Origin: Candidatus Gastranaerophilales bacterium | GTDB lineage: Bacteria; Cyanobacteriota; Vampirovibrionia; Gastranaerophilales; Gastranaerophilaceae | Direction: 5' to 3' | Length of the DNA: 39,949 nt | NCBI GenBank assembly: GCA_944324475.1 | Contig: CALUWK010000014.1 | Coordinates: 1 to 39,949 of the forward strand | Part shown: positions 1 to 8,063 of the stretch, one piece after another | Position numbering within the stretch: position 1 is the stretch's first letter | Layout: each line of letters begins with the position of its first letter | The notes under the pieces: model-generated | Database searches by the model: none | Told to the model about the DNA's origin: nothing | The model's input: the letters and a program-made list of their open reading frames with translations, nothing else | Made by a program: the position numbers and the translations under genes

Positions 1-117
1 TTAAAGAAAAAATTTAACTCAAAAGATGCAAAATATAGCCAATTAAACCGCGGTTTAATGGATTTTGAAGGTCATGATATCAAACATCAACCTTTTAAAA
101 TATCAGAATCATTTTAA
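1..117 (+). CDS. C-terminal end of an unidentified protein (partial)
   Basis: Reading frame 1 is open from the first base and ends with TAA at 115-117, giving a 38-residue C-terminus that closes KISESF. It is mostly polar and basic and shows no motif I recognise. The gene starts outside the window, so neither its function nor its length can be judged. The next gene begins 22 bp downstream on the same strand. Confidence 0.5.
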   Translation, partial: LKKKFNSKDAKYSQLNRGLMDFEGHDIKHQPFKISESF

Positions 118-139
118 TATTTTCTGATATTATATCTAT

Positions 140-664
140 ATGCAAAACTTCAAAATTGAAAAAATGGAACAAAAACATATCGATGAAGTTCTTCAAATTG
201 AAGAACTTTGTTATGGCGCACACCATTGGTCAAAAGATTCATTTTTAACTGAATTAAATAATAAAATTTCATCATATAAATGCATAACCTTCAATAATAA
301 ATGCATTGGCTATATAGGTTTTTGGAAAATCATAGACGAAGCTCATATAACTAATTTATCCATACATCCTAATTTTCAAAATAAAAAAATGGCTCAAAAT
401 CTGCTTTTAAATATGATTGATGAATGTTATAAAGAAAAAATAAAATATATTACTCTTGAAGTAAGAGTTTCAAATGAAAAAGCTATTTCTTTATACGAAA
501 AATTTGGTTTTAAATCTTTAGGAATCAGAAAAAATTACTATCAAGACAACAATGAAAGTGCTCTCATTATGTGGAGCGAAAATATTTTTGATAAAAATTA
601 TAAAGAATTATATGATAGAATTAGAAAAAATCTTATAAAATATGAAAAAGATAATGATAAATAA
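140..664 (+). CDS. rimI: Ribosomal protein S18-alanine N-acetyltransferase RimI
   Basis: This 174-residue GNAT-fold enzyme is expected to acetylate the N-terminal alanine of ribosomal protein S18 using acetyl-CoA, in the cytosol. The C-terminal half shows the RimI signature: LEVRVSN, then A-x-x-LYEKFGF, then GIRKNYYQDNNESALIM. The acetyl-CoA pyrophosphate loop, usually R/Q-x-x-G-x-G/A, is degenerate here (QNKKMA at about 80-85), so cofactor binding may be somewhat altered. There is no SD site. A TATTAT hexamer lies 6 nt before the ATG, which fits a leaderless transcript. The 3' end overlaps bioY by 23 bp. A related RimI-like acetyltransferase of other specificity cannot be excluded. Confidence 0.85.
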   Translation: MQNFKIEKMEQKHIDEVLQIEELCYGAHHWSKDSFLTELNNKISSYKCITFNNKCIGYIGFWKIIDEAHITNLSIHPNFQNKKMAQNLLLNMIDECYKEKIKYITLEVRVSNEKAISLYEKFGFKSLGIRKNYYQDNNESALIMWSENIFDKNYKELYDRIRKNLIKYEKDNDK

Positions 665-1379
665 AAGATATAAAGATATTTTTGAACAATATATATACAA
701 AGGAGAACCTACTCCGCTTACAATAGGAACTCTGGTTGTTTGCGCTCTTTGTTTTTTATTGCTGATAATTGCAACTTTTACACAAATAAATTTTTCTCAT
801 CCATTGCCCGAATATATTAAAGGAATTGGTTTTGTTCTTTCATTTAAAAATGTCACATATACGCCTCAAATTCCTATTATGATTTTTATAATTTATATCT
901 TAGGTAAAAAATATTCATACATAACATTTACAGCCTACCTTTTAACTGGTTTTTTTATTTGGCCAATTTTTATATATGGCGGGGGTATAGATTATATTCA
1001 GAATTATCTTTTTGGCTATCTTTTAGGCTTTATTTTTGCAATTTTACTTTCAGGAACAATACTTAGATTAAATCATTCATTAAAATTCAGATTAATTTCC
1101 GCTATTACAGGAGTAATCACAATACATACAATAGGATTTATTTATTGCATTATACTTGCAATTTTTAGAATCATAGATTTTAACTTAATTTTACCCATAG
1201 TAAAAGCAATGAGTAATAAATTTATATATGATTTAATATTCAGTACAATAGTTCTTGCCATAGGTCCTTACATAAAAAGCATTTTATGGGTTTGTATGAA
1301 ACCAAAACCAAATTCCAAAAAAAATAAAAAAATTAAAAAATCCCCGCATATGAAACCAAATAATCAGTTATTACATTAA
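642..1379 (+). CDS. bioY: BioY-family biotin transporter (ECF S-component)
   Basis: A 245-residue polytopic membrane protein with about six hydrophobic segments. BioY is the substrate-binding S-component that brings biotin in, alone or with an ECF ATPase module. Family features seen are the TPQIP segment near residue 78, a glycine-rich stretch (IYGGGIDY) and the following GYLLGFIFA helix. The C-terminus is a Lys-rich tail. ATG at 642 gives a 23-bp overlap with rimI; a second in-frame ATG at 654 is equally possible. Its 3' end overlaps the convergent fliR by 47 bp. No ECF ATPase genes are nearby, as is common for BioY. The N-terminus is longer and more polar than usual. Confidence 0.75.
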   Translation: MKKIMINKRYKDIFEQYIYKGEPTPLTIGTLVVCALCFLLLIIATFTQINFSHPLPEYIKGIGFVLSFKNVTYTPQIPIMIFIIYILGKKYSYITFTAYLLTGFFIWPIFIYGGGIDYIQNYLFGYLLGFIFAILLSGTILRLNHSLKFRLISAITGVITIHTIGFIYCIILAIFRIIDFNLILPIVKAMSNKFIYDLIFSTIVLAIGPYIKSILWVCMKPKPNSKKNKKIKKSPHMKPNNQLLH

Positions 1380-2115
1380 TTAACATAGGTAAAATCACTA
1401 TTAAAATAAATGCTCCTAAAACGGGTTTAAACAAAAAACTCAAAGAAAAAACATTAACTTGCGGGGCAGTTTTTGAAATTATACCCAAAATAATATCTTG
1501 CGCCATTGTAGCAAGCAAAACAGGACCTGCTATATGTAATCCCATAAAAAGAATATTGCCTGTAATTTCACTTAAATATTGAACATTAACTATATTTTCA
1601 AAATGAAAATTTATACTATACATAGGATACAATTCAAAACTTTTAATTATCGCATTAAACAACCAATAAATCCCCCCTGAATACATAAAAATTAATATTG
1701 CAAGTACAGAAAAAAAGTTAGCCATAACACTTACTTGTGATTTTGTACTTGGATCCATAATCATAGCAGATGATAATCCCATTTGTGTATTTATCATATC
1801 TCCACCAGTCAATACTGCGGCCAAAATACAATTTGCAACAAAACCAATTATCGCACCAAATATAAAATTCAAAACCATACAAAGAAAAATAGGAGTTCCA
1901 TCGGGGGGTGCTATGGGTTTAATTACACCAACCAATATAATCGTACAAATTATAGCAAAAGAAAGCCTTACCATTGAAGGAATTTCACTTTTAGATAAAA
2001 CAGGAGCAAGTCTCATCATTCCAACTAAACGCAAAAAAACCATAATACCGCTTCCAAGGGCAGTATTAATTTCAGGAAAAAAAGTTGCAAACTGTTTTAA
2101 AATCTCATCCAACAT
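1333..2115 (-). CDS. fliR: Flagellar export apparatus protein FliR
   Basis: A 260-residue, strongly hydrophobic protein of normal FliR length with several transmembrane helices. FliR joins FliP and FliQ to form the inner-membrane export gate of the flagellar type III secretion system. The family-typical N-terminal segment with RLVGMMRLAPVLS is present, as is the conserved loop with QMGLSSAMIMDP near the middle. It is the last gene of a leftward fliN-O-P-Q-R run, 8 bp after fliQ, and its end overlaps bioY on the opposite strand by 47 bp. fliR is followed by bioY, so flhB and flhA are not adjacent. Confidence 0.93.
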   Translation of the reverse strand: MLDEILKQFATFFPEINTALGSGIMVFLRLVGMMRLAPVLSKSEIPSMVRLSFAIICTIILVGVIKPIAPPDGTPIFLCMVLNFIFGAIIGFVANCILAAVLTGGDMINTQMGLSSAMIMDPSTKSQVSVMANFFSVLAILIFMYSGGIYWLFNAIIKSFELYPMYSINFHFENIVNVQYLSEITGNILFMGLHIAGPVLLATMAQDIILGIISKTAPQVNVFSLSFLFKPVLGAFILIVILPMLINVITDYLVSYAGIF

Positions 2116-2123
2116 TTACTCCT

Positions 2124-2618
2124 TTAATTATTACGCCGCATTTTTAATCTTTCAATAAAATTAGGCTCAACTGTAGGATTTTGTTTTGAATTTATATAAA
2201 CTTGACGTTTAGTTGCTTTCTTATCCCAAGGAATCTGACCATTATTCATTAAAGCTCTATTAAATGATTTATCTGTATCAATTTTATCCTGCATTTCTGC
2301 ACTAAAAGGACGTGTATACTTATAATAATCCGAAGGTAACACATAGGTATCATTCTTAGGAACAATCTGAAAAGCAAGATGGGTCCCTTCATATAAATAA
2401 TTAGTTAAAATTTTAATAAAGTACCCGCCCAACAAAACTATAGTTAAAAAAACTACAACAATTTTTGGAGCAGCCGCAATAGTTTGTTCTTGAACTTGTG
2501 TTACAGCCTGCAAAATACCCACAATTAAACCAACTAAAGCTGCCATCAATACACAAGGCATACTAATTGCAAGCATAACCATAAAACCTTTTGCTAAATA
2601 TTCAACAAGAACTTCCAT
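2124..2618 (-). CDS. fliQ: Flagellar export protein FliQ with C-terminal extension
   Basis: FliQ is normally about 90 residues with two transmembrane helices. Here residues 1-85 fit that pattern: two hydrophobic helices around a conserved VTQVQEQTIAAAPKI segment. A further 75 or so residues follow; they are polar, rich in Lys, Asn and Tyr, and end RLKMRRNN. This tail has no motif I know and would lie on one side of the membrane next to the export gate. The gene sits 2 bp after fliP and 8 bp before fliR, so translation is probably coupled. The FliQ core is a confident call; the role of the tail is unknown. Confidence 0.9.
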   Translation of the reverse strand: MEVLVEYLAKGFMVMLAISMPCVLMAALVGLIVGILQAVTQVQEQTIAAAPKIVVVFLTIVLLGGYFIKILTNYLYEGTHLAFQIVPKNDTYVLPSDYYKYTRPFSAEMQDKIDTDKSFNRALMNNGQIPWDKKATKRQVYINSKQNPTVEPNFIERLKMRRNN

Positions 2619-2620
2619 TT

Positions 2621-3262
2621 TTAATTAAAACTCTCCACAAGACCCTTTACAATTAAACTCCATCCATCAACCGCAATAAAAATCAATAATTTAAAAGGAG
2701 TTGAAACAATTTGAGGTGACAACATAAACATACCCAAAGCAAGTAAAACATTAGCCACAACAAGATCTAAAACAATAAAAGGAACATAAATAATAAAACC
2801 TATTTCAAAGGCAGTTTTTAATTCGGATACGATATATGCAGGAGCAACTTCCCATAAAGTAAGTTCATCAGGAGTTCTTGGGGCTCCTTTTCTTGTTTTT
2901 TCAACAAAAAAAGCTAAATCACTTTGTCTTGTCTGTTTCAACATATATTCTTTTAACGGTTTTGAACTTGCATTAAGTGCTTCTATTACATTTTGATTTT
3001 TTTGATAAGGAATTTGATATTCCTGATACATTTTATCAAACACAGGTGACATTGTATAAAAAGTTAAAATTAAAGACAAACCTATTAAAGTTATTGCAGG
3101 TGGAACAGAATTTGTACCCATAGCAGTTTTCAACATTGAAAAAACAACAGTAAACCTTAAAAAAGGTGTCATAGAAACAAAAATAAAAGGCAACAAAGAA
3201 AAAGCTGCCATTGCAATTAATAATTGTATAACCGGATTTATATCCTTTAACAAATTATCCAT
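2621..3262 (-). CDS. fliP: Flagellar export gate protein FliP
   Basis: A 213-residue membrane protein that forms the central export pore of the flagellar type III machine with FliQ and FliR. It carries the family signature FLRFTVVFSMLKTAMGTNSV (about 35-54), followed by PPAITLIGLSLILTF, and the C-terminal pair of helices with IGFIIYVPFIVLDLVVANVL. The usual cleavable signal peptide of enterobacterial FliP is not obvious, and the protein is about 30 residues shorter at that end. Its start overlaps the last base of fliO, so the two genes are likely co-translated. Confidence 0.95.
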   Translation of the reverse strand: MDNLLKDINPVIQLLIAMAAFSLLPFIFVSMTPFLRFTVVFSMLKTAMGTNSVPPAITLIGLSLILTFYTMSPVFDKMYQEYQIPYQKNQNVIEALNASSKPLKEYMLKQTRQSDLAFFVEKTRKGAPRTPDELTLWEVAPAYIVSELKTAFEIGFIIYVPFIVLDLVVANVLLALGMFMLSPQIVSTPFKLLIFIAVDGWSLIVKGLVESFN

Positions 3263-3774
3263 TAAAAACTCCTTGCTTTAGCATTTTTTGTTTCATTTAA
3301 TTCTTCCAATAATTGACGAATAATTTGATGTTTATTTTCAGCTTTATTTACAACTGATTTTTGCTGTTCATCTTCTTTCTCGTATAACTCCATAAATTGC
3401 TTTTGTAATTTTTCAAGATGAGACTTTTTATTATCATCAAATTTTATTTTATTTTCCATTTCAATATTTCTATTTATAAAATTTTGACCCTGTTCCTTTT
3501 TTTCCATAACATTTTTACTTAAATTATCATTTTCCAATTTAGATAAAAATGTAGTATGTTCTGGTCCAGAAGCAATTAAAAACTTTTCATTTTTAATTTT
3601 TACTACTAATAAAGTTTTTTTTGGTCCTATAGGATAACTATCTATAATTTTTATTATTCCTTTATTTTCGCTTTTATTTATCACAAAAGTTTTTTTATAA
3701 ATAATTAATCCAACAAGCATCACGCCTATCATTGCAAGTGTATAAAAAATAAATGCTGCTATATAGTTAATCAT
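3262..3774 (-). CDS. fliO: FliO-like flagellar assembly protein
   Basis: A 170-residue protein with one N-terminal transmembrane helix (about residues 5-26), then a small beta-rich domain containing SYPIGPKKTLLVVKIKNEKF, which fits the FliO cytoplasmic domain. FliO is an accessory factor that helps assemble or stabilise FliP in the export gate. Residues 95-170 are charged and probably helical or coiled coil, an extension beyond the minimal FliO. The position between the SpoA-domain gene and fliP is the standard fliO slot, and this supports the call as much as the weakly conserved sequence does. The spacing to the upstream gene is 12 bp. Confidence 0.75.
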   Translation of the reverse strand: MINYIAAFIFYTLAMIGVMLVGLIIYKKTFVINKSENKGIIKIIDSYPIGPKKTLLVVKIKNEKFLIASGPEHTTFLSKLENDNLSKNVMEKKEQGQNFINRNIEMENKIKFDDNKKSHLEKLQKQFMELYEKEDEQQKSVVNKAENKHQIIRQLLEELNETKNAKARSF

Positions 3775-3786
3775 ATCTTTTCCTTT

Positions 3787-5031
3787 TTATTTTTCAAAAT
3801 CAGAATAATCAAATTGCTCATCCTCAGAAACTTTTGGCTTAGGAACAGGACCTTGCCTTGGAGGAATTTTTTGAGCAGGTCTATTGGAAACGACTTCCTT
3901 AGACGAAACATCAGAAGAAGATTTTTGAACAGGTTTCGGTTGAACTTTAACTTGAGTTTCAATATCCTCTTTTGTTTTAGAACTTAAAACTTCATTTAAT
4001 CTTACTGCATATCTGTCATTGATTATTATAAGCTCACCTTTTGCAACTTTTTTATCCTCAACAAAAAGAGAGATTTCATTGTCAAAAACAGAACCTAAAT
4101 CAACAATTTGACCTTGGGTAATCTGCTTGAGTTCACCAATAGTCATTTTTACCTTTTCAAATTCTGCGTTGATTTCGATTTGTATATCATCCCAGAGATT
4201 TTTTTCCATTATTACCTCATCATTAATATTATCAATATTTTCACCATCTTCTTTATTATCTAAATTTAAAACAAGAGAGGGATTAACTTTAACATTAAAT
4301 TTTTTTTCATAATCACCCGAAATAAGAATAAGCTTTGAGCTATCACTATTCTCAAGCAAAACTATATCTTCTTTAGACAGATTATTCAACTCCTCCAAAG
4401 TTATTTTAGAACTGCCTGCTTTTATTCTAACTGTTGTCTGAGAGCTTCTAAAATCTTCATCATTGAATGTTTTTACCTTTTGCAAAGTCTTAATATTAAT
4501 TCTATCTAACGGAATAGTAATCATAAATTCAGATACGGTTTCATTTTTTAATTTTAATAAAAACAAAAAATTAATATTCTTTTCACTATTTTCAGTCAAT
4601 TTTAAATTTTTTTCTGGAATTAAAATATTCCTCAAACGTTTATATAAAAATTCACAAAAAGTATTTAAGATTTTAATTTCAAGAGATGTTAAACTGGAAA
4701 GTAAAAATTTTTCATTTTTTTTCAATGTAATATCTAAAAAATTTTGAATAAAATCACTAGATAACCTAACCGTAATTGGTTTATGTTTTTCCACTTTAAT
4801 CAAACTTGAAAAAAAATTAATATTTTCTACAAGTTTTTCATCTCTTAATTCACGAAAATCATTTATTGCCCTTAAAGTAACTTTAACATCCTGCTCCCAA
4901 AATTTTTCCACAGCAGACGCAACAACATTAGTAATATCTTCATAAAATTTACTTAAATCCAAATTATTAAAAATATTTTTATTTTTAACAGACAATGTAA
5001 ATACCCGTTTTTTGGCTATAAAACCCCACAA
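3787..5031 (-). CDS. fliN: Double-SpoA C-ring protein (FliN/FliY- or SctQ-like)
   Basis: A 414-residue protein. Residues about 198-258 form one SpoA (surface presentation of antigens) domain and residues about 282-350 a second, the latter containing MTIGELKQITQGQIVDLG, a clear FliN-type segment. Residues 1-190 resemble a degenerate FliM/SctQ middle region, and 352-414 is a Pro/Lys/Ser-rich tail ending in acidic residues. Two SpoA domains in one chain is the plan of SctQ and of some FliM-FliN fusions, where they form the cytoplasmic ring or sorting platform. The longest frame starts with TTG at 5029-5031 with no SD site. A TATAAT lies only 2 nt before it, so a TTG about 11 codons in may be the real start. 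It is the first gene of the fli operon. Confidence 0.8.
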   Translation of the reverse strand: MWGFIAKKRVFTLSVKNKNIFNNLDLSKFYEDITNVVASAVEKFWEQDVKVTLRAINDFRELRDEKLVENINFFSSLIKVEKHKPITVRLSSDFIQNFLDITLKKNEKFLLSSLTSLEIKILNTFCEFLYKRLRNILIPEKNLKLTENSEKNINFLFLLKLKNETVSEFMITIPLDRINIKTLQKVKTFNDEDFRSSQTTVRIKAGSSKITLEELNNLSKEDIVLLENSDSSKLILISGDYEKKFNVKVNPSLVLNLDNKEDGENIDNINDEVIMEKNLWDDIQIEINAEFEKVKMTIGELKQITQGQIVDLGSVFDNEISLFVEDKKVAKGELIIINDRYAVRLNEVLSSKTKEDIETQVKVQPKPVQKSSSDVSSKEVVSNRPAQKIPPRQGPVPKPKVSEDEQFDYSDFEK

Positions 5032-5093
5032 ATATTATATAATTTTATTTTTATATAAGGCAATTTATTAAAAAAATGTAATATGTTGTTTTG

Positions 5094-5138
5094 TAACAAA
5101 TATTTAATATATAATCTTTATATATTAAATATTTGTTA
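5094..5138. repeat. Perfect 21-bp inverted repeat, 3-bp spacer
   Basis: Bases 5094-5114 and 5118-5138 are exact reverse complements of each other, separated by TCT. The arms are almost wholly A/T and begin TAACAAATATTTAA. The repeat lies in the 259-bp space between the divergent fli operon and the small gene at 5291. It could be an operator, a cruciform-forming site or an RNA hairpin. There is no T-run, so it is a poor terminator. Confidence 0.7.
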
Positions 5139-5190
5139 TATTGCAGGATAATAAAACTAGTCTATCTGAATATTGCGAACAACTTTTTTT

Positions 5191-5247
5191 AAAACTAATA
5201 TAACAAATAATATTTTTTACTAGCAAAAAAATATTATTTTTAGTTTT
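5191..5247. repeat. Long imperfect hairpin upstream of the 5291 gene
   Basis: AATAATATTTTTT (5206-5218) pairs with AAAAAATATTATT (5226-5238) around a 7-nt loop. An outer pair, AAAACTA (5191-5197) and TAGTTTT (5241-5247), extends the structure. It lies 44 bp before the ATG at 5291 and so probably falls in that gene's leader, where it could act as an attenuator or stabilising structure. Extreme A/T content makes chance pairing more likely than usual. Confidence 0.45.
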
Positions 5248-5290
5248 GTATAGTAGGTAAGCACAAGCTTAACTTTTGGAGAGTAATTTA

Positions 5291-5641
5291 ATGAATAACG
5301 ATATAAACAATAATATAAATTTCATTGGAACTAAAATAAAAAATCATAATACTTTACCAAAAATTCCAATGCAACAAAATCAGAACAAATATGAACCAGA
5401 TTCAACACAAAATTCCTTAAACTTTTTAGGAACATTAGGTTGTGCTCAAGTTAACATGGATACTACTGAAAATAAACGTATAAAAGAAGCGCTTGAAAAA
5501 TTTCAATCAGATCCTGAAAAAATTAAAGCGCATACTAAAATTTGCGATGATCTTGTTAAAAAAGGCTACACGCTTGAACAAGCAATTTTAACAACAGACA
5601 AAATTTTTGATATATTATCAAGAAAAGAAACTTATATTTGA
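5291..5641 (+). CDS. Small F-x-G-motif protein, unknown function
   Basis: I chose ATG at 5291 because a good SD site (GGAGAG, 5278-5283) lies 7 nt upstream; an upstream in-frame TTG at 5276 overlaps this SD and is unlikely. The product is 116 residues. The first 45 are Asn-rich and disordered-looking with two short hydrophobic motifs, INFIGTKI and LNFLGTLG. A predicted helical part follows (about 55-116) with KALEKFQSDP-like and ILTTDKIFDIL segments. I do not recognise a family. The motif resembles those in the genes at 9816-10298 and 16425-18128. The gene ends 11 bp before upp with an SD site in between, suggesting one transcript. Confidence 0.75.
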   Translation: MNNDINNNINFIGTKIKNHNTLPKIPMQQNQNKYEPDSTQNSLNFLGTLGCAQVNMDTTENKRIKEALEKFQSDPEKIKAHTKICDDLVKKGYTLEQAILTTDKIFDILSRKETYI

Positions 5642-5652
5642 AGGAAATAAAA

Positions 5653-6315
5653 ATGGAAGTAATGAATAGCAACATAAAAATTTTATCTCACCCCATTATA
5701 AATAATAATTTAGCAATAATTAGAGATAAAAATTCTGATTGTGAAAAATTTAAAAATGCAGTTAAAAGAATAACTTATATGCTTATTTATGAAGCATCCA
5801 AAGAACTTCCCACAATTAATAAAGAAATTGAAACTCCATTAGAAAAAACCATTTGCAAAGTTTTTGATGATGACATTCAACTAATTATTGCTCCGATTTT
5901 AAGAGCCGGCATGATTTTTTGCGAGGTAGCACAAGAACTTTTACCTTTTGCTAATATTCATCATATTGGGATGTATAGAAATGAACAAACCCTTGAACCT
6001 GTATGGTATTACGACAAAAGAAAAGAAATAAAGCAAAATAAAGAAAAAGTTTTTGTTATAATTTTAGATCCTATGCTTGCAACGGGCAATAGTGCTATTG
6101 ATGCCATTAAAAACTTTACATTAAAAGGTATAATTGAAAAAAACATTACCTTTGTAAGCCTAATTTCATCACCTGAAGGAATTAAAAAAGTTTCAAACAC
6201 TTTTAAAGACGTTAAAATAATAACATCAGCCATAGACAGAACTATAAATAACAAAGGTTATATTCTTCCCGGCCTTGGAGATGCAGGAGACAGAATTTAT
6301 AATACAATCAATTAG
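5653..6315 (+). CDS. upp: Uracil phosphoribosyltransferase
   Basis: Upp salvages uracil: uracil + PRPP gives UMP + pyrophosphate in the cytosol. The 220-residue protein has the expected length. It has the PRPP-binding loop DPMLATGNS (139-147), the segment APILRAGMIF (80-89) and the uracil-binding C-terminal motif GYILPGLGDAGDR (202-214). ATG at 5653 is preceded by AGGA (5643-5646); an in-frame TTG at 5638 lies before the SD and is rejected. It follows the small F-x-G protein closely and ends with a 4-bp convergent overlap with the hydrolase-like gene on the other strand. All key residues look intact. Confidence 0.96.
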   Translation: MEVMNSNIKILSHPIINNNLAIIRDKNSDCEKFKNAVKRITYMLIYEASKELPTINKEIETPLEKTICKVFDDDIQLIIAPILRAGMIFCEVAQELLPFANIHHIGMYRNEQTLEPVWYYDKRKEIKQNKEKVFVIILDPMLATGNSAIDAIKNFTLKGIIEKNITFVSLISSPEGIKKVSNTFKDVKIITSAIDRTINNKGYILPGLGDAGDRIYNTIN

Positions 6316-7619
6316 ATATTTAAAGAATAATTTTTAACCACTCTTTTACCTTTAATATAAACATGTTTTGGTTTTTCCTTATTTAAAATAGCATTATAAT
6401 CTTCATTTTCATCAAGCTCAAATACATTAAAATCAGCATCTTTATCTGCTTCAAGAGAGCCTGTTATATTATTCAATCTCAAAATTTTTGCAGGAACTAT
6501 TGTAAGATATTTAATAGCCTCTATTGCATCTAATTGACCTTTATTTACATATCTTAATTCGTTTAACAAAGATAAATCTTTATTAAAAGCCAATGAATTA
6601 ACCCCAAAACCAAATCTATAAGAAAAATATTCTAACACTTTATTAAAATCAAGTTTTTTATTATGCAAATTATCACTAACTCTTGGACAATAAGCAAGGG
6701 CAACTTTATTCTCCTTTAACAAAGCTAAATCACTATCTGATAAAAAATTCCCATAAGAAACAATTAATTGCTTTGACAAAGCCCCTAACTCTTCAAGATA
6801 TCTTGCAGGCGAATAATTCTCAAAAACAGGTTCCATTTTCTTATGACCTGTAAATTCATTCAAAAGATCAACATCAGAAAACCCATGTTTAAGCCAATCC
6901 ATCTCATCTTGTGATTCTGCCAATCTTATAGTCATTAATATATTATTTTTCTTGCAATATTTAACTAAAATCTTAAATAGTCTTTTATGTACACAACAAA
7001 TACTGTGTGGAGCAACGCCTATAAAAGTATTATCTGATTTTTGTTTTTTTAATTTTTCTATTTTTTTCTGGATAACTCTAAATTCTTCCTTACTTTTTTC
7101 AACAGAATCTGAAAATAATTCAAAAAATAAATAAGTCTTTAAAGGCATTTCATTTAAAACTTCAAAATATTTACTTTCTTTAGACAACTGTACAACAGTA
7201 GTCGTACCCATCAAAAGACTATTTTCAACACCTTTTTTAAAAGAAGCCAACTTTTCATCTCTTGACATACAAAAATATTCAGACAAAAGATTTGCAAGTC
7301 TATATATAAAAGATTTTTTTGAAATTCCAGTAAGAAAATAATGTTTTTGAAAAACTGTATATAACTTTTTAATCTTAGCTCTTAAATCAGTTTTTTTTCT
7401 ATCTTCAAGATAACTATACTGCAAATGATTATGTAAATTAATAAAACCAGAAGTAATCACACTATGACCAAAATCTTTAACATTTGTATATAAATCTTCA
7501 TTAAGATTTTCTTGTTTAATAATTTCAACAACTTTACCTTCATCCACAACAAGAGCACAGTCACAATAAAAACTACCATCAGAAGGAATTATCCACTTTG
7601 CCTTAAACGCTCTTGCCAT
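6312..7619 (-). CDS. Amidohydrolase-fold protein with lost metal ligands (aminofutalosine-deaminase-like)
   Basis: A 435-residue protein with the amidohydrolase (TRZ/ATZ-like) plan: SGFINLHNHL (57-66), APHSI (203-207), LAES (233-236), AYCPRVSDN (309-317), and a C-terminal beta sandwich ending KHVYIKGKRVV. By memory it lines up best with the ATZ/aminodeoxyfutalosine deaminase group. The H-x-H pair (63, 65) is kept. However, the later metal histidine before L-A-E is Arg232, the next one falls on Ser288/Tyr289 (VSYGNF), and the catalytic Asp is Asn341 (GVNSLAFN). So the usual metal-dependent reaction is doubtful; it may be a pseudo-enzyme or have changed chemistry. The SD site AAGGG lies 6 nt before ATG. 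Confidence 0.7.
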   Translation of the reverse strand: MARAFKAKWIIPSDGSFYCDCALVVDEGKVVEIIKQENLNEDLYTNVKDFGHSVITSGFINLHNHLQYSYLEDRKKTDLRAKIKKLYTVFQKHYFLTGISKKSFIYRLANLLSEYFCMSRDEKLASFKKGVENSLLMGTTTVVQLSKESKYFEVLNEMPLKTYLFFELFSDSVEKSKEEFRVIQKKIEKLKKQKSDNTFIGVAPHSICCVHKRLFKILVKYCKKNNILMTIRLAESQDEMDWLKHGFSDVDLLNEFTGHKKMEPVFENYSPARYLEELGALSKQLIVSYGNFLSDSDLALLKENKVALAYCPRVSDNLHNKKLDFNKVLEYFSYRFGFGVNSLAFNKDLSLLNELRYVNKGQLDAIEAIKYLTIVPAKILRLNNITGSLEADKDADFNVFELDENEDYNAILNKEKPKHVYIKGKRVVKNYSLNI

Positions 7620-7645
7620 TTTAAACCCTTAAAAACTATAAAAGA

Positions 7646-7674
7646 ATTATACCAATTATCAAAATTAAATTCAA
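7646..7674 (-). promoter_or_regulatory. Sigma70-type promoter for the amidohydrolase-fold gene
   Basis: On the minus strand TTGAAT (7669-7674) is followed after 17 bp by a consensus TATAAT (7646-7651). The predicted start lies near 7639, leaving a leader of about 20 nt that holds the AAGGG SD site. Spacing and hexamers fit a housekeeping promoter well. Confidence 0.65.
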
Positions 7675-7721
7675 TTATTATATTATAGCAATATTAAATC
7701 ATCTTTGGTTTTTATTAAATT

Positions 7722-8063
7722 ATGGAAAACTCAACAGTTAATAAAATAAAATCACCCGAACCAAATTTGGTTACAAGCCAAAAAGAAACAAAACCAAAAA
7801 GAAAAATTAAAAAACCAAATGTTGGAGTTGTTAATGTGCCAAAAATATCAAACACACCTTTAGCAGATACTTTAGTTATGAAAAAAATAGAAAATCCACA
7901 CACAATCTATAAACAAACTACAAGTAAATATTCCTTCTTAAATTTACACAATGTATCCACCATTGGTATATTTGCCTGCGGAGGAATTATGACTATACCA
8001 CATATAAAAAAAGGAATTTCTTTTATTTTTAAAATAATAAAAAAAGCTTTCAAAAAAAAATAA
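7722..8063 (+). CDS. Small basic protein with C-terminal hydrophobic helix, unknown
   Basis: A 113-residue product. Residues 1-75 are rich in Lys, Pro, Thr and Asn and look disordered. Residues about 79-97 are hydrophobic (STIGIFACGGIMTIPHI), and the end is strongly basic (KIIKKAFKKK). This could be a tail-anchored or membrane-associated protein with its basic end in the cytosol. I recognise no family. There is no clear SD site before the ATG. A strong terminator hairpin begins at its stop codon, which supports it as a real transcription unit. Confidence 0.6.
   Translation: MENSTVNKIKSPEPNLVTSQKETKPKRKIKKPNVGVVNVPKISNTPLADTLVMKKIENPHTIYKQTTSKYSFLNLHNVSTIGIFACGGIMTIPHIKKGISFIFKIIKKAFKKK

Noticed and set aside
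3771-3962. 63-residue minus-strand frame within the SpoA gene
   Set aside because: It lies within the coding part of the double-SpoA gene in another frame and has no family or SD support.
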